Shown here: piece by piece, positions 16,754-26,045 of the stretch
Layout of the letters: each line of letters opens with the position of its first letter
How positions within the stretch are numbered: position 1 is the stretch's first letter
NCBI GenBank assembly: GCA_001801515.1
Contig: MGXX01000080.1
Location: 1-54,174, forward strand
From: Gammaproteobacteria bacterium RIFCSPHIGHO2_12_FULL_38_11
GTDB lineage: Bacteria; Pseudomonadota; Gammaproteobacteria; Coxiellales; Coxiellaceae
Direction: 5' to 3'
DNA: 54,174 nt
The notes under the pieces: generated by a model
What the model was told of the DNA's origin: nothing
The model's database searches: none
What the model saw: only the letters and a program-made list of their open reading frames with translations
Translations under genes and position numbers: made by a program

Positions 16754-17632
16754 ATGTTTCACGGCAGTATAGTAGCGCTGATCACGCCCATGCACACTGA
16801 TGGATCAATTGATTATGGTAGTTTAGAGAAATTAATTGATTGGCATTTGACAAAAAAAACTGATGGTATTGTTGTTTTGGGAACAACGGGTGAATCAGCA
16901 ACCATTGAAAGCAATGAACGTCGCGAGATAATTACATTAACTGTTTCAAGCGTGAATCATAAAATTCCTGTGATCGTTGGCACAGGTTCAAATGCAACCA
17001 ACCAGGCCATTGCGATGACGAAGGAGGCTATGTCGTTGGGCGCCGACGCCGCTTTATTGGTAACACCCTATTATAATAAACCTACGCAGGAAGGCTTATT
17101 TCAACATTATCGTGCGATTTCAAAAGCGGTGCCTATTCCACAAATTTTATATAATGTCCCATCGCGCACCTGCTGTGATTTATTACCCGAAACCATTTCT
17201 CGCTTATCTGCTTTTTCAAATATTGTTGCCGTGAAAGAAGCGACCGGTGATTTAAATCGTTTAAAACAATTATTATCTTCTAATTTAAAGATGGATTTTT
17301 TAGCCGGCGATGATAAAACCGCAATGGAATTTATGTTGCTGGGTGGAAAAGGGGTGATCTCCGTTGCAGCAAATGTCGCACCGCAATTATTGCATGATTT
17401 GTGTGTTGCAGCCGTTGCGGGTGATCGTCAAACCGCTGAGAAAGTAAATAATAAATTGAATGAATTATATTCAGCTTTATTTGTTGAAACCAATCCCATT
17501 CCCACAAAATGGGTTTTAGAAAAAATGGGTTTAATTCAATCGGGAATCAGGTTACCATTGACGCCGTTGAGTTTGCAGTGGCATTCGACTATCGAATCGG
17601 TGAGGAAAAATATATGCGATTTATCGCTTTAA
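16754..17632 (+). CDS. dapA: 4-hydroxy-tetrahydrodipicolinate synthase
   Basis: DapA condenses pyruvate with aspartate semialdehyde, the first committed step of lysine and diaminopimelate synthesis. The 292-residue protein has the GTTGESATI substrate loop (Thr44/45), the catalytic Tyr in ILYNVPSRTCCDL, Arg138, and the Schiff-base Lys in IVAVKEATGD near residue 161. Length is normal. The next gene starts inside its last codons (19-bp overlap), as expected for a dapA-bamC operon. The ATG at 16754 follows CAGGAGCG. Confidence 0.97.
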   Translation: MFHGSIVALITPMHTDGSIDYGSLEKLIDWHLTKKTDGIVVLGTTGESATIESNERREIITLTVSSVNHKIPVIVGTGSNATNQAIAMTKEAMSLGADAALLVTPYYNKPTQEGLFQHYRAISKAVPIPQILYNVPSRTCCDLLPETISRLSAFSNIVAVKEATGDLNRLKQLLSSNLKMDFLAGDDKTAMEFMLLGGKGVISVAANVAPQLLHDLCVAAVAGDRQTAEKVNNKLNELYSALFVETNPIPTKWVLEKMGLIQSGIRLPLTPLSLQWHSTIESVRKNICDLSL

Positions 17633-17850
17633 CTTTTTTATGTTGTGCGACGGTTGTTTTGTCGGGTTGTGGTGCGCATTCACGGGATTATTTAAAAAAA
17701 GGTCATGAGGTTTCACCTTTGGTAGTGCCTGAGGGCGTTCCCATTCTTAAGCAAGAGCCATATTATCCGATTCCACCAGGTCCTGCGACCACTGAAGCGT
17801 CGAAGCCAGTTTCTTTGAAGCCACCAACCTTAGGAACATGTACGAAATAA
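17614..17850 (+). CDS. Short BamC-like lipoprotein
   Basis: The 78-residue product has a lipoprotein signal ending in the lipobox LSGC (Cys about 19). The mature part resembles only the unstructured N-terminal segment of BamC/NlpB, the BAM-complex lipoprotein, in YLKKGHEVSPLVVPEGVP, YYPIPPGP and PVSLKPPT. E. coli BamC has about 340 residues; the two globular domains are absent here. The position immediately after dapA is that of bamC. The last residues (LGTCTK) and the TAA stop coincide with the GGAACATGTACGAAATAA repeat, so a repeat insertion may have set the present end. Whether the short form works is unknown; in BamC the N-terminal segment is the part that contacts BamD. Confidence 0.7.
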   Translation: MRFIALTFLCCATVVLSGCGAHSRDYLKKGHEVSPLVVPEGVPILKQEPYYPIPPGPATTEASKPVSLKPPTLGTCTK

Positions 17851-17852
17851 CT
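17831..17852. repeat. Solo end of the 177-bp element at the lipoprotein 3' end
   Basis: The sequence TAGGAACATGTACGAAATAA encodes the last lipoprotein residues and its stop. The motif matches the ends of the element at 43010-43186. Confidence 0.8.
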
Positions 17853-17873
17853 TGGCTCTGAAATAAAGAAATA

Positions 17874-17966
17874 GGAGAGGTACCGAAGTGGTCATAACGG
17901 CGCCGACTCGAAATCGGATGGGGTTCGAAAGGACCCACGTGGGTTCGAATCCCACCTTCTCCGCCA
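17874..17966 (+). tRNA. tRNA-Ser(CGA)
   Basis: A 93-nt class II tRNA. The 7-bp acceptor stem GGAGAGG pairs with CTTCTCC, followed by discriminator G and an encoded CCA. The anticodon loop CTCGAAA carries CGA at 17909-17911. A long variable arm (GGGTTCGAAAGGACCCACG region) and the T-arm GGGTTCGAATCCCACC are present. It reads UCG codons. The next gene begins 15 bp after the CCA. Confidence 0.96.
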
Positions 17967-17981
17967 CATAAGGATTTGTTC

Positions 17982-19229
17982 ATGCAGTCCGTTTTTAAGC
18001 GTTACTTGATTTCTTTTTTCACCCTCCCTTCTTTTATTTTTTCAGCGCAATCATTGGCAGGTGGGTTTCAATTATGGGAGCAAAATGCTGCCGGAATTGG
18101 CGATTATCATTCAGGTGCTGCGGCAGAAGCGGATACAGCAGCAACAGCCTTTTATAATCCTGCAGGTGTTATCCGTTTAAAGCATCAACAAATTTCATTT
18201 GGTGCCGCAGTTATTCCACTTAATATAAGTTACACCGGATCAGCTGGCAGTAAGACGGTGCTTAATGCGCCAGGCAATACTTTTAATATTGTTCCTAATT
18301 TCCAATATGCCATTCCCTTTGCACAACGCTGGGCTTTTGCTTTTGGTGTAACAACACCGTTTGGCTTATCGACTGATTATCCTGATGTGAAATATGTAAA
18401 CACATTGGCGACTGAAACAAAATTGAAAACGATTAATTTAAATCCCAGTATGGCCTATGCGCTTAATAAATATTTATCCTTAGCGCTTGGTTTTGACGTG
18501 ATGTATGGATCAGCAGATTATGACTCAGATGTTTTTAGTCCGCTAACCAGTGATCTCTCTGGGTGGAATTGCGGTTATAATGCGGGTTTATTGCTTCAAT
18601 TTTCATCTCGAACTCGATTGGGCTTGAGTTATCGTTCCGCTATTACGATTGTTGCAAAAGGATCGAGTGATTCAACCGTTTTTGGTGCTGCACCAATCTA
18701 CTCAACCGCCAGCGCATCCTTTCCTTTACCCGCAACCTCTATTGCAAGTTTATATCACGATGTCAATTCTAAGCTAACTTTAATGGGCAGTGTTTTTTAT
18801 ACGCAATGGTCTACTTTTAGGCAGTTAATTATTAATAATCTATCAACGCCCAGCGGCGTCGGGACGGTTGCATTAAATGAAAATTATCGTGATACCTGGA
18901 ATGTTGGTTTAGGTGGAAAATATAAAATAGATCGATATGTTTCATTAGAAGCGGGTGTAGGTCATGATCAAACGCCAACGCGAATCGGTTATCGTGATAT
19001 TCGTTTACCGGATAATAATCGGTATGCGGCATCGTTTGGTATTAATGTTATGCCGAAGCCGGGTCTTGAGTTAAATGCGGGTGTGACACACTTTTTTGTA
19101 CCGAATACGGCAATTAATAATGCCAATGCTAATACACCACAAACAACAACTGCCGCGCCCACTATTGGCATCGGTACTGTGACAGGTAATATTAATGTAT
19201 ATGGAATGCAGGTGTCGTGGGATATTTGA
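17982..19229 (+). CDS. fadL: FadL/OmpP1 family outer-membrane transporter
   Basis: FadL-type barrels take up long-chain fatty acids and other hydrophobic compounds. The 415-residue protein has a signal peptide ending near SLAGG, then the hallmark N-terminal hatch GGFQLWEQNAAGIGDYHSGA, and AATAFYNPAGVIRLK (the NPAG motif). About 14 amphipathic strands follow, ending in an outer-membrane C-terminus (GMQVSWDI). I chose the ATG at 17982, 7 nt after AAGGA; an in-frame TTG at 17976 is possible. It starts 15 bp after the tRNA-Ser gene and may be co-transcribed with it. Confidence 0.92.
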   Translation: MQSVFKRYLISFFTLPSFIFSAQSLAGGFQLWEQNAAGIGDYHSGAAAEADTAATAFYNPAGVIRLKHQQISFGAAVIPLNISYTGSAGSKTVLNAPGNTFNIVPNFQYAIPFAQRWAFAFGVTTPFGLSTDYPDVKYVNTLATETKLKTINLNPSMAYALNKYLSLALGFDVMYGSADYDSDVFSPLTSDLSGWNCGYNAGLLLQFSSRTRLGLSYRSAITIVAKGSSDSTVFGAAPIYSTASASFPLPATSIASLYHDVNSKLTLMGSVFYTQWSTFRQLIINNLSTPSGVGTVALNENYRDTWNVGLGGKYKIDRYVSLEAGVGHDQTPTRIGYRDIRLPDNNRYAASFGINVMPKPGLELNAGVTHFFVPNTAINNANANTPQTTTAAPTIGIGTVTGNINVYGMQVSWDI

Positions 19230-19244
19230 TCTATAAAAATACGC

Positions 19245-19277
19245 GGGGGCATATGCTGTCGAACCCCCTTTTTTTTT
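19245..19277. terminator. Rho-independent terminator after fadL
   Basis: GGGGG (19245-19249) pairs with CCCCC (19264-19268), followed by a run of nine T. It lies between fadL and the convergent secreted-protein gene. Confidence 0.7.
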
Positions 19278-19280
19278 GCG

Positions 19281-19727
19281 TTATACGCCTGATAATAAAA
19301 CAGTAATATTTTTTGCCGCTGTTCCAATCGGCAAGTTTGGATGACTTCCTGATGAAATCACAACGGAATACTTGCTTGGATTATACTGTTGAAAGCTTGC
19401 AATGGTTGCGGTACTCGCATCGCTGCTGATAAGAAAATTAGCCGTACCAATATCATGTGCTCGATCAATGCTACTGTCATAAAAATCACAAGTTAGGTTT
19501 GAACCAAACATGAAGCTGATAAGGTCGAAGGACAATGGTCCGCGCTGACCATTAGCGGGAACAGGTAGATGTGTATCTGTTTCGCTGGATTGTGTTGCGC
19601 CGCACATCACAGTAATTACATCTGGCTCATGTTGACTTTTCAATGTTAAGCTTCCGGCCACTGCGTTAACCGCAGTTATTGATAGCGCCGCTGTTAGGCT
19701 TAAAATAAGCATTTTTTTATTGATCAT
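19281..19727 (-). CDS. Secreted paralogue A, function unknown
   Basis: The 148-residue protein has a signal peptide (MINKKMLILSLTAALSITAV, cleaved after VAG). The mature part begins SLTLKSQHEPDVITVMCG and has ETDTHLPVPANGQRGPLSFD and NLTCDFYD; the two cysteines may form a disulfide. It is strand-rich. It is a clear paralogue of the next gene upstream (19774-20199), with which it forms a tandem pair 46 bp apart. No known family was recognised. Confidence 0.8.
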   Translation of the reverse strand: MINKKMLILSLTAALSITAVNAVAGSLTLKSQHEPDVITVMCGATQSSETDTHLPVPANGQRGPLSFDLISFMFGSNLTCDFYDSSIDRAHDIGTANFLISSDASTATIASFQQYNPSKYSVVISSGSHPNLPIGTAAKNITVLLSGV

Positions 19728-19773
19728 AATTTATACTCTCATTGTTAAAACTCCGACCTGGATCATATCGCAT

Positions 19774-20199
19774 TTAAATTTTTTCTACCACTGCCGTAAT
19801 GCTTTCCGCTGGGAGATTGAGTGGGGTTGAAATTTTTATATAAAATTGACTGGGATCAAAGTTTTCTGCATTTGTGATTGTTGCCGTAGTGAAATCATCA
19901 CTAATGTACAAGTTTGCAGTTGCAATGTCCTTATTGCTGCCGTCCTCATAGAAATCACAACTTAAATGAGAGTGATGAAATCCTGCCTTTATTAAGACAT
20001 AGGGCAGGGGTCCTCGTTGACCGTTTGGGGGAATAAAAAGATGGGTGTCAGTCTCGGTGGTGGGAGTTGGGCCGCATTTAATAATAATGACCTTAGGCTC
20101 ATTTTGACTTTTTAATGTTATGTTGCCGGCGATTGTTGATGTGCTCAAGGTTATTGCCAAGGCCGTTGCTATGGAGTATAAAATTTCCTTGTTTGTCAT
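19774..20199 (-). CDS. Secreted paralogue B, function unknown
   Basis: The 141-residue protein has a signal peptide cleaved after TIAG. The mature part shares GNITLKSQNEPKVIIIKCG, ETDTHLFIPPNGQRGPLPY and HLSCDFYEDG with paralogue A, including both cysteines. I use the second ATG (20199) because the AAGGG ribosome-binding site is 8 nt from it but only 2 nt from the first ATG (20205). The two genes probably form one transcript and arose by tandem duplication. Confidence 0.8.
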   Translation of the reverse strand: MTNKEILYSIATALAITLSTSTIAGNITLKSQNEPKVIIIKCGPTPTTETDTHLFIPPNGQRGPLPYVLIKAGFHHSHLSCDFYEDGSNKDIATANLYISDDFTTATITNAENFDPSQFYIKISTPLNLPAESITAVVEKI

Positions 20200-20272
20200 T
20201 GCCATTGCCCTTGATTGTCGTATTTATTCCCCAGCGCTTGAAAAATCATAACCTGATTTTACGTTTTGTTCA

Positions 20273-21133
20273 CTACCGTGTTTTTGTCGCACGCTTTCGA
20301 AATGCATTTTTTAATAGTTCAATATTGTAAAACCGAGACAGATCGTTTCCGTTAGAAAATAAATAAAGTGCATTGCATAAAATTATGCTGAGCATGGTGT
20401 TCATTGCAAAAATAATAATAAAAGAAGCAACGGTGAGTGCCGATCCAATTAAAATAATAATTTTCCCACCAATTAAAAATGCTATTAATGCAGGTATTAA
20501 TGATAAAATATGAATACCCATTGTATTTATTCGCATGTTAATTTGAGAAACAAGCACGTTCCCCCATTGTTTTTTAATTAGTTTAGCGGAGCGCTTAACA
20601 GATAGAATGCAGTTGTGATTTTCAAATAACAAGACAGGTAAAATAAAATAGGTTGCGGTTAACCAAGTGAGACCGCTCAACCATTGGGTTGCTATTTTGC
20701 TTTTTGGCCAATTATCTGACCAATATTCAACAATACAGACTGCGCAGCCGACCGTGGTCATTAAACTATTCCACAGAAAAATGGTGGCTAAAAAATTGAT
20801 TGGCGCTTTAAAACCTTCTAATAAAGTATATTCTTCGCCTTGCAGTTTTTTATTTACGCATAGCGTTAATGCCGTATTAAATAATAAATTGAAAAAATGC
20901 ATAACTGGAAACAATAATGCAAGAATACAGATGAAAATAATAATTGTTTTCGAATCTAGGTGATTGGTTTTTGCTGCGATCGTTTCGATTTTATAAAGGG
21001 GAACTGCGGCAATGGCAAAAATGGCTATGCCAATAAGGTTGCTGAGGATTGGAAAAATCAGTAATCTTCTGTTTTGTTTAATGATGGCTAATGTTTGTTT
21101 GGCCAGTTGAAACTGCCTAATTGGGTGTTGCAT
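20273..21133 (-). CDS. DUF6159-like integral membrane protein
   Basis: The 286-residue protein has about six hydrophobic segments (near residues 25-45, 65-90, 110-135, 150-170, 200-220 and 225-255). The N-terminus (QLAKQTLAIIKQNRRLLIFP) and the LSVKRSAKLIKKQWGNVLVS segment resemble the DUF6159 membrane family, whose function is unknown. Its start codon shares two bases with the queA start on the opposite strand, so neither gene can have a promoter outside the other's coding sequence. Confidence 0.75.
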   Translation of the reverse strand: MQHPIRQFQLAKQTLAIIKQNRRLLIFPILSNLIGIAIFAIAAVPLYKIETIAAKTNHLDSKTIIIFICILALLFPVMHFFNLLFNTALTLCVNKKLQGEEYTLLEGFKAPINFLATIFLWNSLMTTVGCAVCIVEYWSDNWPKSKIATQWLSGLTWLTATYFILPVLLFENHNCILSVKRSAKLIKKQWGNVLVSQINMRINTMGIHILSLIPALIAFLIGGKIIILIGSALTVASFIIIFAMNTMLSIILCNALYLFSNGNDLSRFYNIELLKNAFRKRATKTR

Positions 21134-22163
21134 GCATTATTCCGTCAATGATTTTGATTATCACCTGCCTTCAGAGTTGATTGCGCAATTCCCGACGCGT
21201 AATCGCACTGAGAGCCGTTTGCTTATTGTACCTGAAAATTCAAATAATGTTATTCATGCTCAATTCCCTGCATTTTTAGATCGAATCAATTCAGGTGATT
21301 TAGTTATTTTTAATGACACACGGGTAATTCCAGCCAGGTTGTTTGGCCAAAAAGAAAGTGGGGGGAAAATAGAATGTTTAATCGAACGCGTGCTAAGTGA
21401 TCATCAAGCATTAACCCATATCCGCTCAAGCCATTCACCCAAAGTGGGTTCCAAGATTATATTGGAAAATGCTTTAAATGCAGTGATTATTGATCGTGAA
21501 GACGGATTATTTATACTTGAATTTAAAAATAAAGAACCTTTATTTGAATTACTTGAAAAACATGGTCACATCCCACTGCCGCCGTATATTATGCGGGATG
21601 TTAAATCCGAAGATTTAGCGCGTTATCAAACGGTTTATGCTGAAAATCGTGGCGCAGTTGCAGCACCGACCGCTGGCTTGCATTTTGATGAAAAAACATT
21701 ACAAGCTCTGAAGGATAAAAAGGTTGAAATGGGATTTTTAACCTTACATGTGGGGGCGGGGACGTTTCAACCTGTTCGAGTGAACAATATTAAAGATCAC
21801 GTGATGCACGGTGAAATTGTTACTGTTTCACAAGCATTATGTGAAAAAATAAATGCGTGTCAATCGCGTGGTAATCGTGTTATTGCAATTGGTACTACGG
21901 TTGTTAGGGCCTTGGAAAGTGCTGCATTATCAGGTGAGATTCAAGCTTTTTTTGGCGAGACAAAAATATTCATCACGCCTGGGTTTCAATTTAAGGCTGT
22001 TGATATGTTATTAACCAATTTTCACTTGCCTAAATCAACACTATTAATGCTGGTTTCGGCTTTTGCAGGTTTTGATCGTGTTATGAATGCATATCGAAAA
22101 GCAGTTGATGAAAAATATCGGTTTTTCAGTTATGGTGATGCAATGTTTCTATACAGAAGTTGA
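21132..22163 (+). CDS. queA: S-adenosylmethionine:tRNA ribosyltransferase-isomerase QueA
   Basis: QueA transfers and isomerises the ribose of SAM onto preQ1-tRNA to make epoxyqueuosine. The 343-residue protein has the family start MHYSVNDFDYHLPSELIAQF, then GDLVIFNDTRVIPARLFG, AAPTAGLHFDE, LHVGAGTFQPVR and NFHLPKSTLLMLVSAFAG. Length is normal. The N-terminus matches other QueA proteins, so the ATG at 21132 is right even though it overlaps the divergent neighbour's start. Confidence 0.97.
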   Translation: MHYSVNDFDYHLPSELIAQFPTRNRTESRLLIVPENSNNVIHAQFPAFLDRINSGDLVIFNDTRVIPARLFGQKESGGKIECLIERVLSDHQALTHIRSSHSPKVGSKIILENALNAVIIDREDGLFILEFKNKEPLFELLEKHGHIPLPPYIMRDVKSEDLARYQTVYAENRGAVAAPTAGLHFDEKTLQALKDKKVEMGFLTLHVGAGTFQPVRVNNIKDHVMHGEIVTVSQALCEKINACQSRGNRVIAIGTTVVRALESAALSGEIQAFFGETKIFITPGFQFKAVDMLLTNFHLPKSTLLMLVSAFAGFDRVMNAYRKAVDEKYRFFSYGDAMFLYRS

Positions 22164-22165
22164 TA

Positions 22166-22185
22166 TTTCGTACCTGTTCCTTAGA
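22166..22185. repeat. Solo end of the 177-bp element between queA and icd
   Basis: ATTTCGTACCTGTTCCTTAG is the reverse complement of the GGAACAGGTACGAAAT terminal motif. It lies directly after the queA stop. Confidence 0.75.
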
Positions 22186-22218
22186 AATTGATAACCGCTA
22201 AAATTAATGGAGAAAATC

Positions 22219-23475
22219 ATGTCATACGCACACATTAAAATCCCTTCTAACGGCACAAAAATCACTGTGAACCCTAATTACACGCTTAATGTACCTAATA
22301 ACCCCATTATTCCGTTTATTGCAGGCGATGGTATCGGCGTAGATATTACACCTGTGATGCAACACGTTGTGGATGCTGCTGTTAAAAATGCTTATGGTGA
22401 TACTAAAAAAATTCATTGGATGGAAATTTATGCGGGTGAAAAAGCGGTTAAAACATATGGTAATGATACCTGGTTACCTGCTGAAACACTTGCTGCAGCA
22501 AAAGAATTTGTCGTATCGATTAAAGGGCCGTTAACAACACCGGTGGGTGGTGGCATTCGTTCTCTGAATGTCGCATTACGTCAAGAATTAGATTTATATG
22601 TTTGCTTACGTCCTGTGCGTTATTTTAAAGGCACGCCAAGTCCCGTGAAACAGCCTGAAAAAACAAATATGGTTATTTTTCGTGAAAATTCAGAAGATAT
22701 TTATGCGGGCATTGAATTTGAATCAGGTAGTGCAGCGGCAAAAAAAGTCATTCACTTTTTGCAGACAGAGATGAATGTTAAAAAAATTCGTTTTCCAGAA
22801 ACGAGCGCCATTGGTATTAAGCCTGTTTCTAAAGAAGGAACACAGCGCTTAGTGCGTAGGGCATTTCAATATGCAATTGATAATAACCGTGATTCGGTTA
22901 CGTTAGTGCATAAAGGTAATATTATGAAATTCACGGAAGGCGGTTTTCGTGATTGGGGTTATGCATTAGCAAAAGAAGAATTTGCTGCCGAATTAATAGA
23001 TGCTGGCCCCTGGATGAAATTTAAAAATTCGAATACAGGCAAAAATATTATTGTAAAAGATGTGATTGCTGATGCATTTTTACAGCAAATTTTATTACGT
23101 CCTGAAGAGTACAGTGTGATTGCAACTTTAAACCTGAATGGCGATTACATTTCTGATGCATTGGCAGCGCAAGTCGGTGGTATCGGTATTGCACCAGGGG
23201 CAAATTTAAGTGATACAGTTGCAATTTTTGAGGCAACACACGGTACTGCGCCTAAATATGCAGGCCTTGATAAAGTAAATCCAGGATCGATTATCTTGTC
23301 GGCTGAAATGATGATGCGTCATATGGGCTGGACGGAAGCGGCCGATCTTATTATCAAGGGAATTGATGGTGCCATTCAAAGTAAATCAGTGACTTACGAC
23401 TTAGCGCGTTTGATGCAGGGGGCGCACGAAGTCAGTTGTTCTGGTTTTGGTGACGTTATTATTCAAAAGATGTGA
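22219..23475 (+). CDS. icd: NADP-dependent isocitrate dehydrogenase
   Basis: Icd oxidises isocitrate to 2-oxoglutarate in the TCA cycle. The 418-residue protein has [20 protein letters not shown], the phosphorylation and substrate loop [20 protein letters not shown] (Ser113 region), [19 protein letters not shown], the catalytic Lys/Tyr segments, and [21 protein letters not shown] chose the ATG at 22219, after GGAG; an upstream ATG (22207) overlaps that site. Confidence 0.97.
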   Translation: MSYAHIKIPSNGTKITVNPNYTLNVPNNPIIPFIAGDGIGVDITPVMQHVVDAAVKNAYGDTKKIHWMEIYAGEKAVKTYGNDTWLPAETLAAAKEFVVSIKGPLTTPVGGGIRSLNVALRQELDLYVCLRPVRYFKGTPSPVKQPEKTNMVIFRENSEDIYAGIEFESGSAAAKKVIHFLQTEMNVKKIRFPETSAIGIKPVSKEGTQRLVRRAFQYAIDNNRDSVTLVHKGNIMKFTEGGFRDWGYALAKEEFAAELIDAGPWMKFKNSNTGKNIIVKDVIADAFLQQILLRPEEYSVIATLNLNGDYISDALAAQVGGIGIAPGANLSDTVAIFEATHGTAPKYAGLDKVNPGSIILSAEMMMRHMGWTEAADLIIKGIDGAIQSKSVTYDLARLMQGAHEVSCSGFGDVIIQKM

Positions 23476-23489
23476 AAGAAGTTATCAGA

Positions 23490-23516
23490 GATCAGTGCTC
23501 GCATATCGCACTGATC
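23490..23516. terminator. Hairpin downstream of icd
   Basis: GATCAGTGC (23490-23498) pairs perfectly with GCACTGATC (23508-23516) around a nine-base loop, 15 bp after the icd stop. No T-run follows, so intrinsic termination is uncertain. The rest of the 283-bp gap before clpA is AT-rich, and I see no clpS gene there. Confidence 0.5.
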
Positions 23517-23758
23517 CTTCACTGACCTGCTGAAGAACTATTTTTCGCGCATTTAAAAGCATAAACTTATGTAACAAAGCTCATGTGCAATCTCGCAACA
23601 TAAAAAATCAGAAAATCAAGTAAAAAATCACCTAATTTAAGCTAAATAAACTAAATTCAAATTAACTGAAATATTTTGGGCAATTTTTGAGTTCATGTCC
23701 TACAGTTGAATTATGCAAAGTGTTTGATGGATCAATTAACGTGAATCAGGAGGTGGAT

Positions 23759-26035
23759 ATGTTTAGCAAATCATTTGAGTTAACCTTAAATTCTGCCTAT
23801 ACAAGAGCCCGTGAAAATAAACACGAATTTATCACCGTTGAGCATTTACTGTTGGCTTTAGTTGATAATCATGAGGCTTCTGAAGTTTTGATTGCGTGTG
23901 GTGCAAATTTAGACCGATTACGCGCAGGTTTAGGAATTTTTGTGGATGAAACAACCCCCAGCCTGCCTCACAAAGTAGAGCAAGATATTCAACCCACCAT
24001 TAGTTTTCAACGGGTATTGCAACGTGCCATGACACAAGTGCAAAGCGTTGGACAAACTGAAGTGAATGGTACGCATGCGTTGGTGTCTATATTTGGTGAA
24101 CCTGATAGTCAAGCTGTCTATTTCTTACATCAAGAAAATGTAACACGCATTGATGTGATGAAATATACAACACAAGGCATTATGAAATCGCCTCGCGCTG
24201 ATGAATTTCATTTTGATGCGAATCCTTCAATGGAATCTTCAACACGGGAAATGGGAGGTGAAGAAAATCTTTTGGAACTTTATGCAACTAATTTAAATGA
24301 GCGTGCAAAATTGGGAAAAACAGATCCTTTAATTGGTCGCTGTGAAGAATTATCGCGTGTTATTCAAACATTATGTCGTCGTCGTAAAAATAATCCATTA
24401 TTGGTTGGTGAAGCAGGCGTGGGTAAAACTGCTATTGCAGAAGGCTTAGCAAAAAAAATTATTGATAAAGAAGTACCGCAATCATTGGCTTTTTGCACTG
24501 TTTATTCCCTTGATTTAGGTGTTTTATTAGCCGGCACAAAATACCGCGGTGATTTTGAAAAGCGTTTCAAAGCTGTATTGAAAGCATTGCGTAAACAAAC
24601 AGGCGCGATTATTTTTATTGATGAAATCCATAATTTGGTGGGGGCGGGTTCAGCAACTGGCGGGACAATGGATGCATCTAATTTAATTAAACCATTTTTA
24701 AGTTCGGGTGAATTACGCTGTATGGGTGCGACTACCTATGGAGAATTTCGTCAATATTTTGCAAAAGATGCAGCCCTTTTGCGTCGATTCCAAAAAATAG
24801 ACATTGGTGAGCCAACTTCAGAAGACACACTCAAAATATTAAAAGGCTTAAAATCACATTTTGAAAGTTATCACGGTGTGAAATATTCAGCAAAGGCATT
24901 AACGCTTGCTGTTACATTATCAACACGCTACATGAGTGATCGACATTTGCCTGATAAAGCCATTGATGTGATTGATGAAGCGGGGGCTTTTCAGCAATTA
25001 CAGCCTGAAAAGAAAAAGAAAACGTTAATTGGATCCCGCGAAATAGAAGAAATGGTGGCGAAAATGGCGGGTATTCCTATTCAACATATTTCACAAACCG
25101 ATCGCGAGCAATTAAAGCAATTAGATTCTGCTTTGAAAAAAACAGTTTTTGGACAAGACTTTGCGGTGAATGCATTGTGTGATTCTATTAAATTATCACG
25201 TGCAGGTTTGCGTCAAGATGAAAAACCCATTGGTTCATTTTTAATGGCAGGTCCAACTGGACTGGGTAAAACAGAATTATGCAAACAGTTGGCAAAAGAA
25301 TTACATGTCGATTTAATTCGATTCGATATGTCAGAATACATGGAAAAACATGCTGTTTCTCGCTTAATTGGTGCGCCTCCAGGCTACGTTGGTTTTGATC
25401 AAGGGGGGTTATTAACAGAAGCGGTTAGTAAAAAACCTTACTCCATCGTGCTATTAGATGAAATAGAAAAAGCCCATCCTGATATGTTTAATATTTTATT
25501 GCAAATTATGGATTATGGAAAATTAACAGATAATAACGGTAAAAAATCAGATTTTCGACACGTCATTTTGATGATGACAACCAATGCGGGTAGCGAATTA
25601 CTTGAAAAATCTACGGTAGGTTTTGCGCAAACAAATCAACACGGTGATAATTTGGTTGCGATTAATCAATTGTTTTCGCCTGAATTTCGTAATCGTTTGG
25701 ATGCGGTATTGAAATTTGGTTATTTGGATAAGACAACTATTTTAAAAGTGGTTGATAAAAACATTGGTCAATTTGAAGCAAAATTAAACGAAAAAAATAT
25801 CACCTTAAGTTTGGATGATGAAGCGCGTCAATGGTTAGCAGACCACGGTTACGATCATAAAATGGGTGCAAGACCAATGGAGCGTTTAATTCAAGAAAAA
25901 TTGAAAAAACCTTTGGCCGAAGAATTATTATTCGGAAAATTGAGTAATGGTTTGCATGCGCATATTAACGTCTCTGTGAAAGCAGGTGAGTTGGTGTGGG
26001 AGATTGTTGAAGCGCATAGTGAAGTTTTGATATAA
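23759..26035 (+). CDS. clpA: ATP-dependent Clp protease ATPase subunit ClpA
   Basis: ClpA unfolds substrates and feeds them to ClpP. The 758-residue protein has the Clp N-domain (residues about 1-145), two AAA+ modules with Walker [10 protein letters not shown] and GPTGLGKTE, and Walker [15 protein letters not shown] and [14 protein letters not shown]. The ClpP-binding tripeptide appears as VGF in [10 protein letters not shown] chose the ATG at 23759, after a strong AGGAGG. ClpS, usually encoded just upstream, is missing from this locus. The convergent clpA-infA-trxB order is as in E. coli, interrupted by one extra gene. Confidence 0.97.
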   Translation: MFSKSFELTLNSAYTRARENKHEFITVEHLLLALVDNHEASEVLIACGANLDRLRAGLGIFVDETTPSLPHKVEQDIQPTISFQRVLQRAMTQVQSVGQTEVNGTHALVSIFGEPDSQAVYFLHQENVTRIDVMKYTTQGIMKSPRADEFHFDANPSMESSTREMGGEENLLELYATNLNERAKLGKTDPLIGRCEELSRVIQTLCRRRKNNPLLVGEAGVGKTAIAEGLAKKIIDKEVPQSLAFCTVYSLDLGVLLAGTKYRGDFEKRFKAVLKALRKQTGAIIFIDEIHNLVGAGSATGGTMDASNLIKPFLSSGELRCMGATTYGEFRQYFAKDAALLRRFQKIDIGEPTSEDTLKILKGLKSHFESYHGVKYSAKALTLAVTLSTRYMSDRHLPDKAIDVIDEAGAFQQLQPEKKKKTLIGSREIEEMVAKMAGIPIQHISQTDREQLKQLDSALKKTVFGQDFAVNALCDSIKLSRAGLRQDEKPIGSFLMAGPTGLGKTELCKQLAKELHVDLIRFDMSEYMEKHAVSRLIGAPPGYVGFDQGGLLTEAVSKKPYSIVLLDEIEKAHPDMFNILLQIMDYGKLTDNNGKKSDFRHVILMMTTNAGSELLEKSTVGFAQTNQHGDNLVAINQLFSPEFRNRLDAVLKFGYLDKTTILKVVDKNIGQFEAKLNEKNITLSLDDEARQWLADHGYDHKMGARPMERLIQEKLKKPLAEELLFGKLSNGLHAHINVSVKAGELVWEIVEAHSEVLI

Positions 26036-26045
26036 ACTTTGAAAA

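Noticed and set aside
16763..17632. Frameshift or truncation in dapA because the next gene overlaps it
   Set aside because: DapA is full length (292 residues) and overlaps of this size are normal for coupled genes.
17747..17983. Minus-strand open frame beginning MNKSLCGGEGGIRTHVG
   Set aside because: It is the antisense of tRNA-Ser and the lipoprotein gene, a common false gene.
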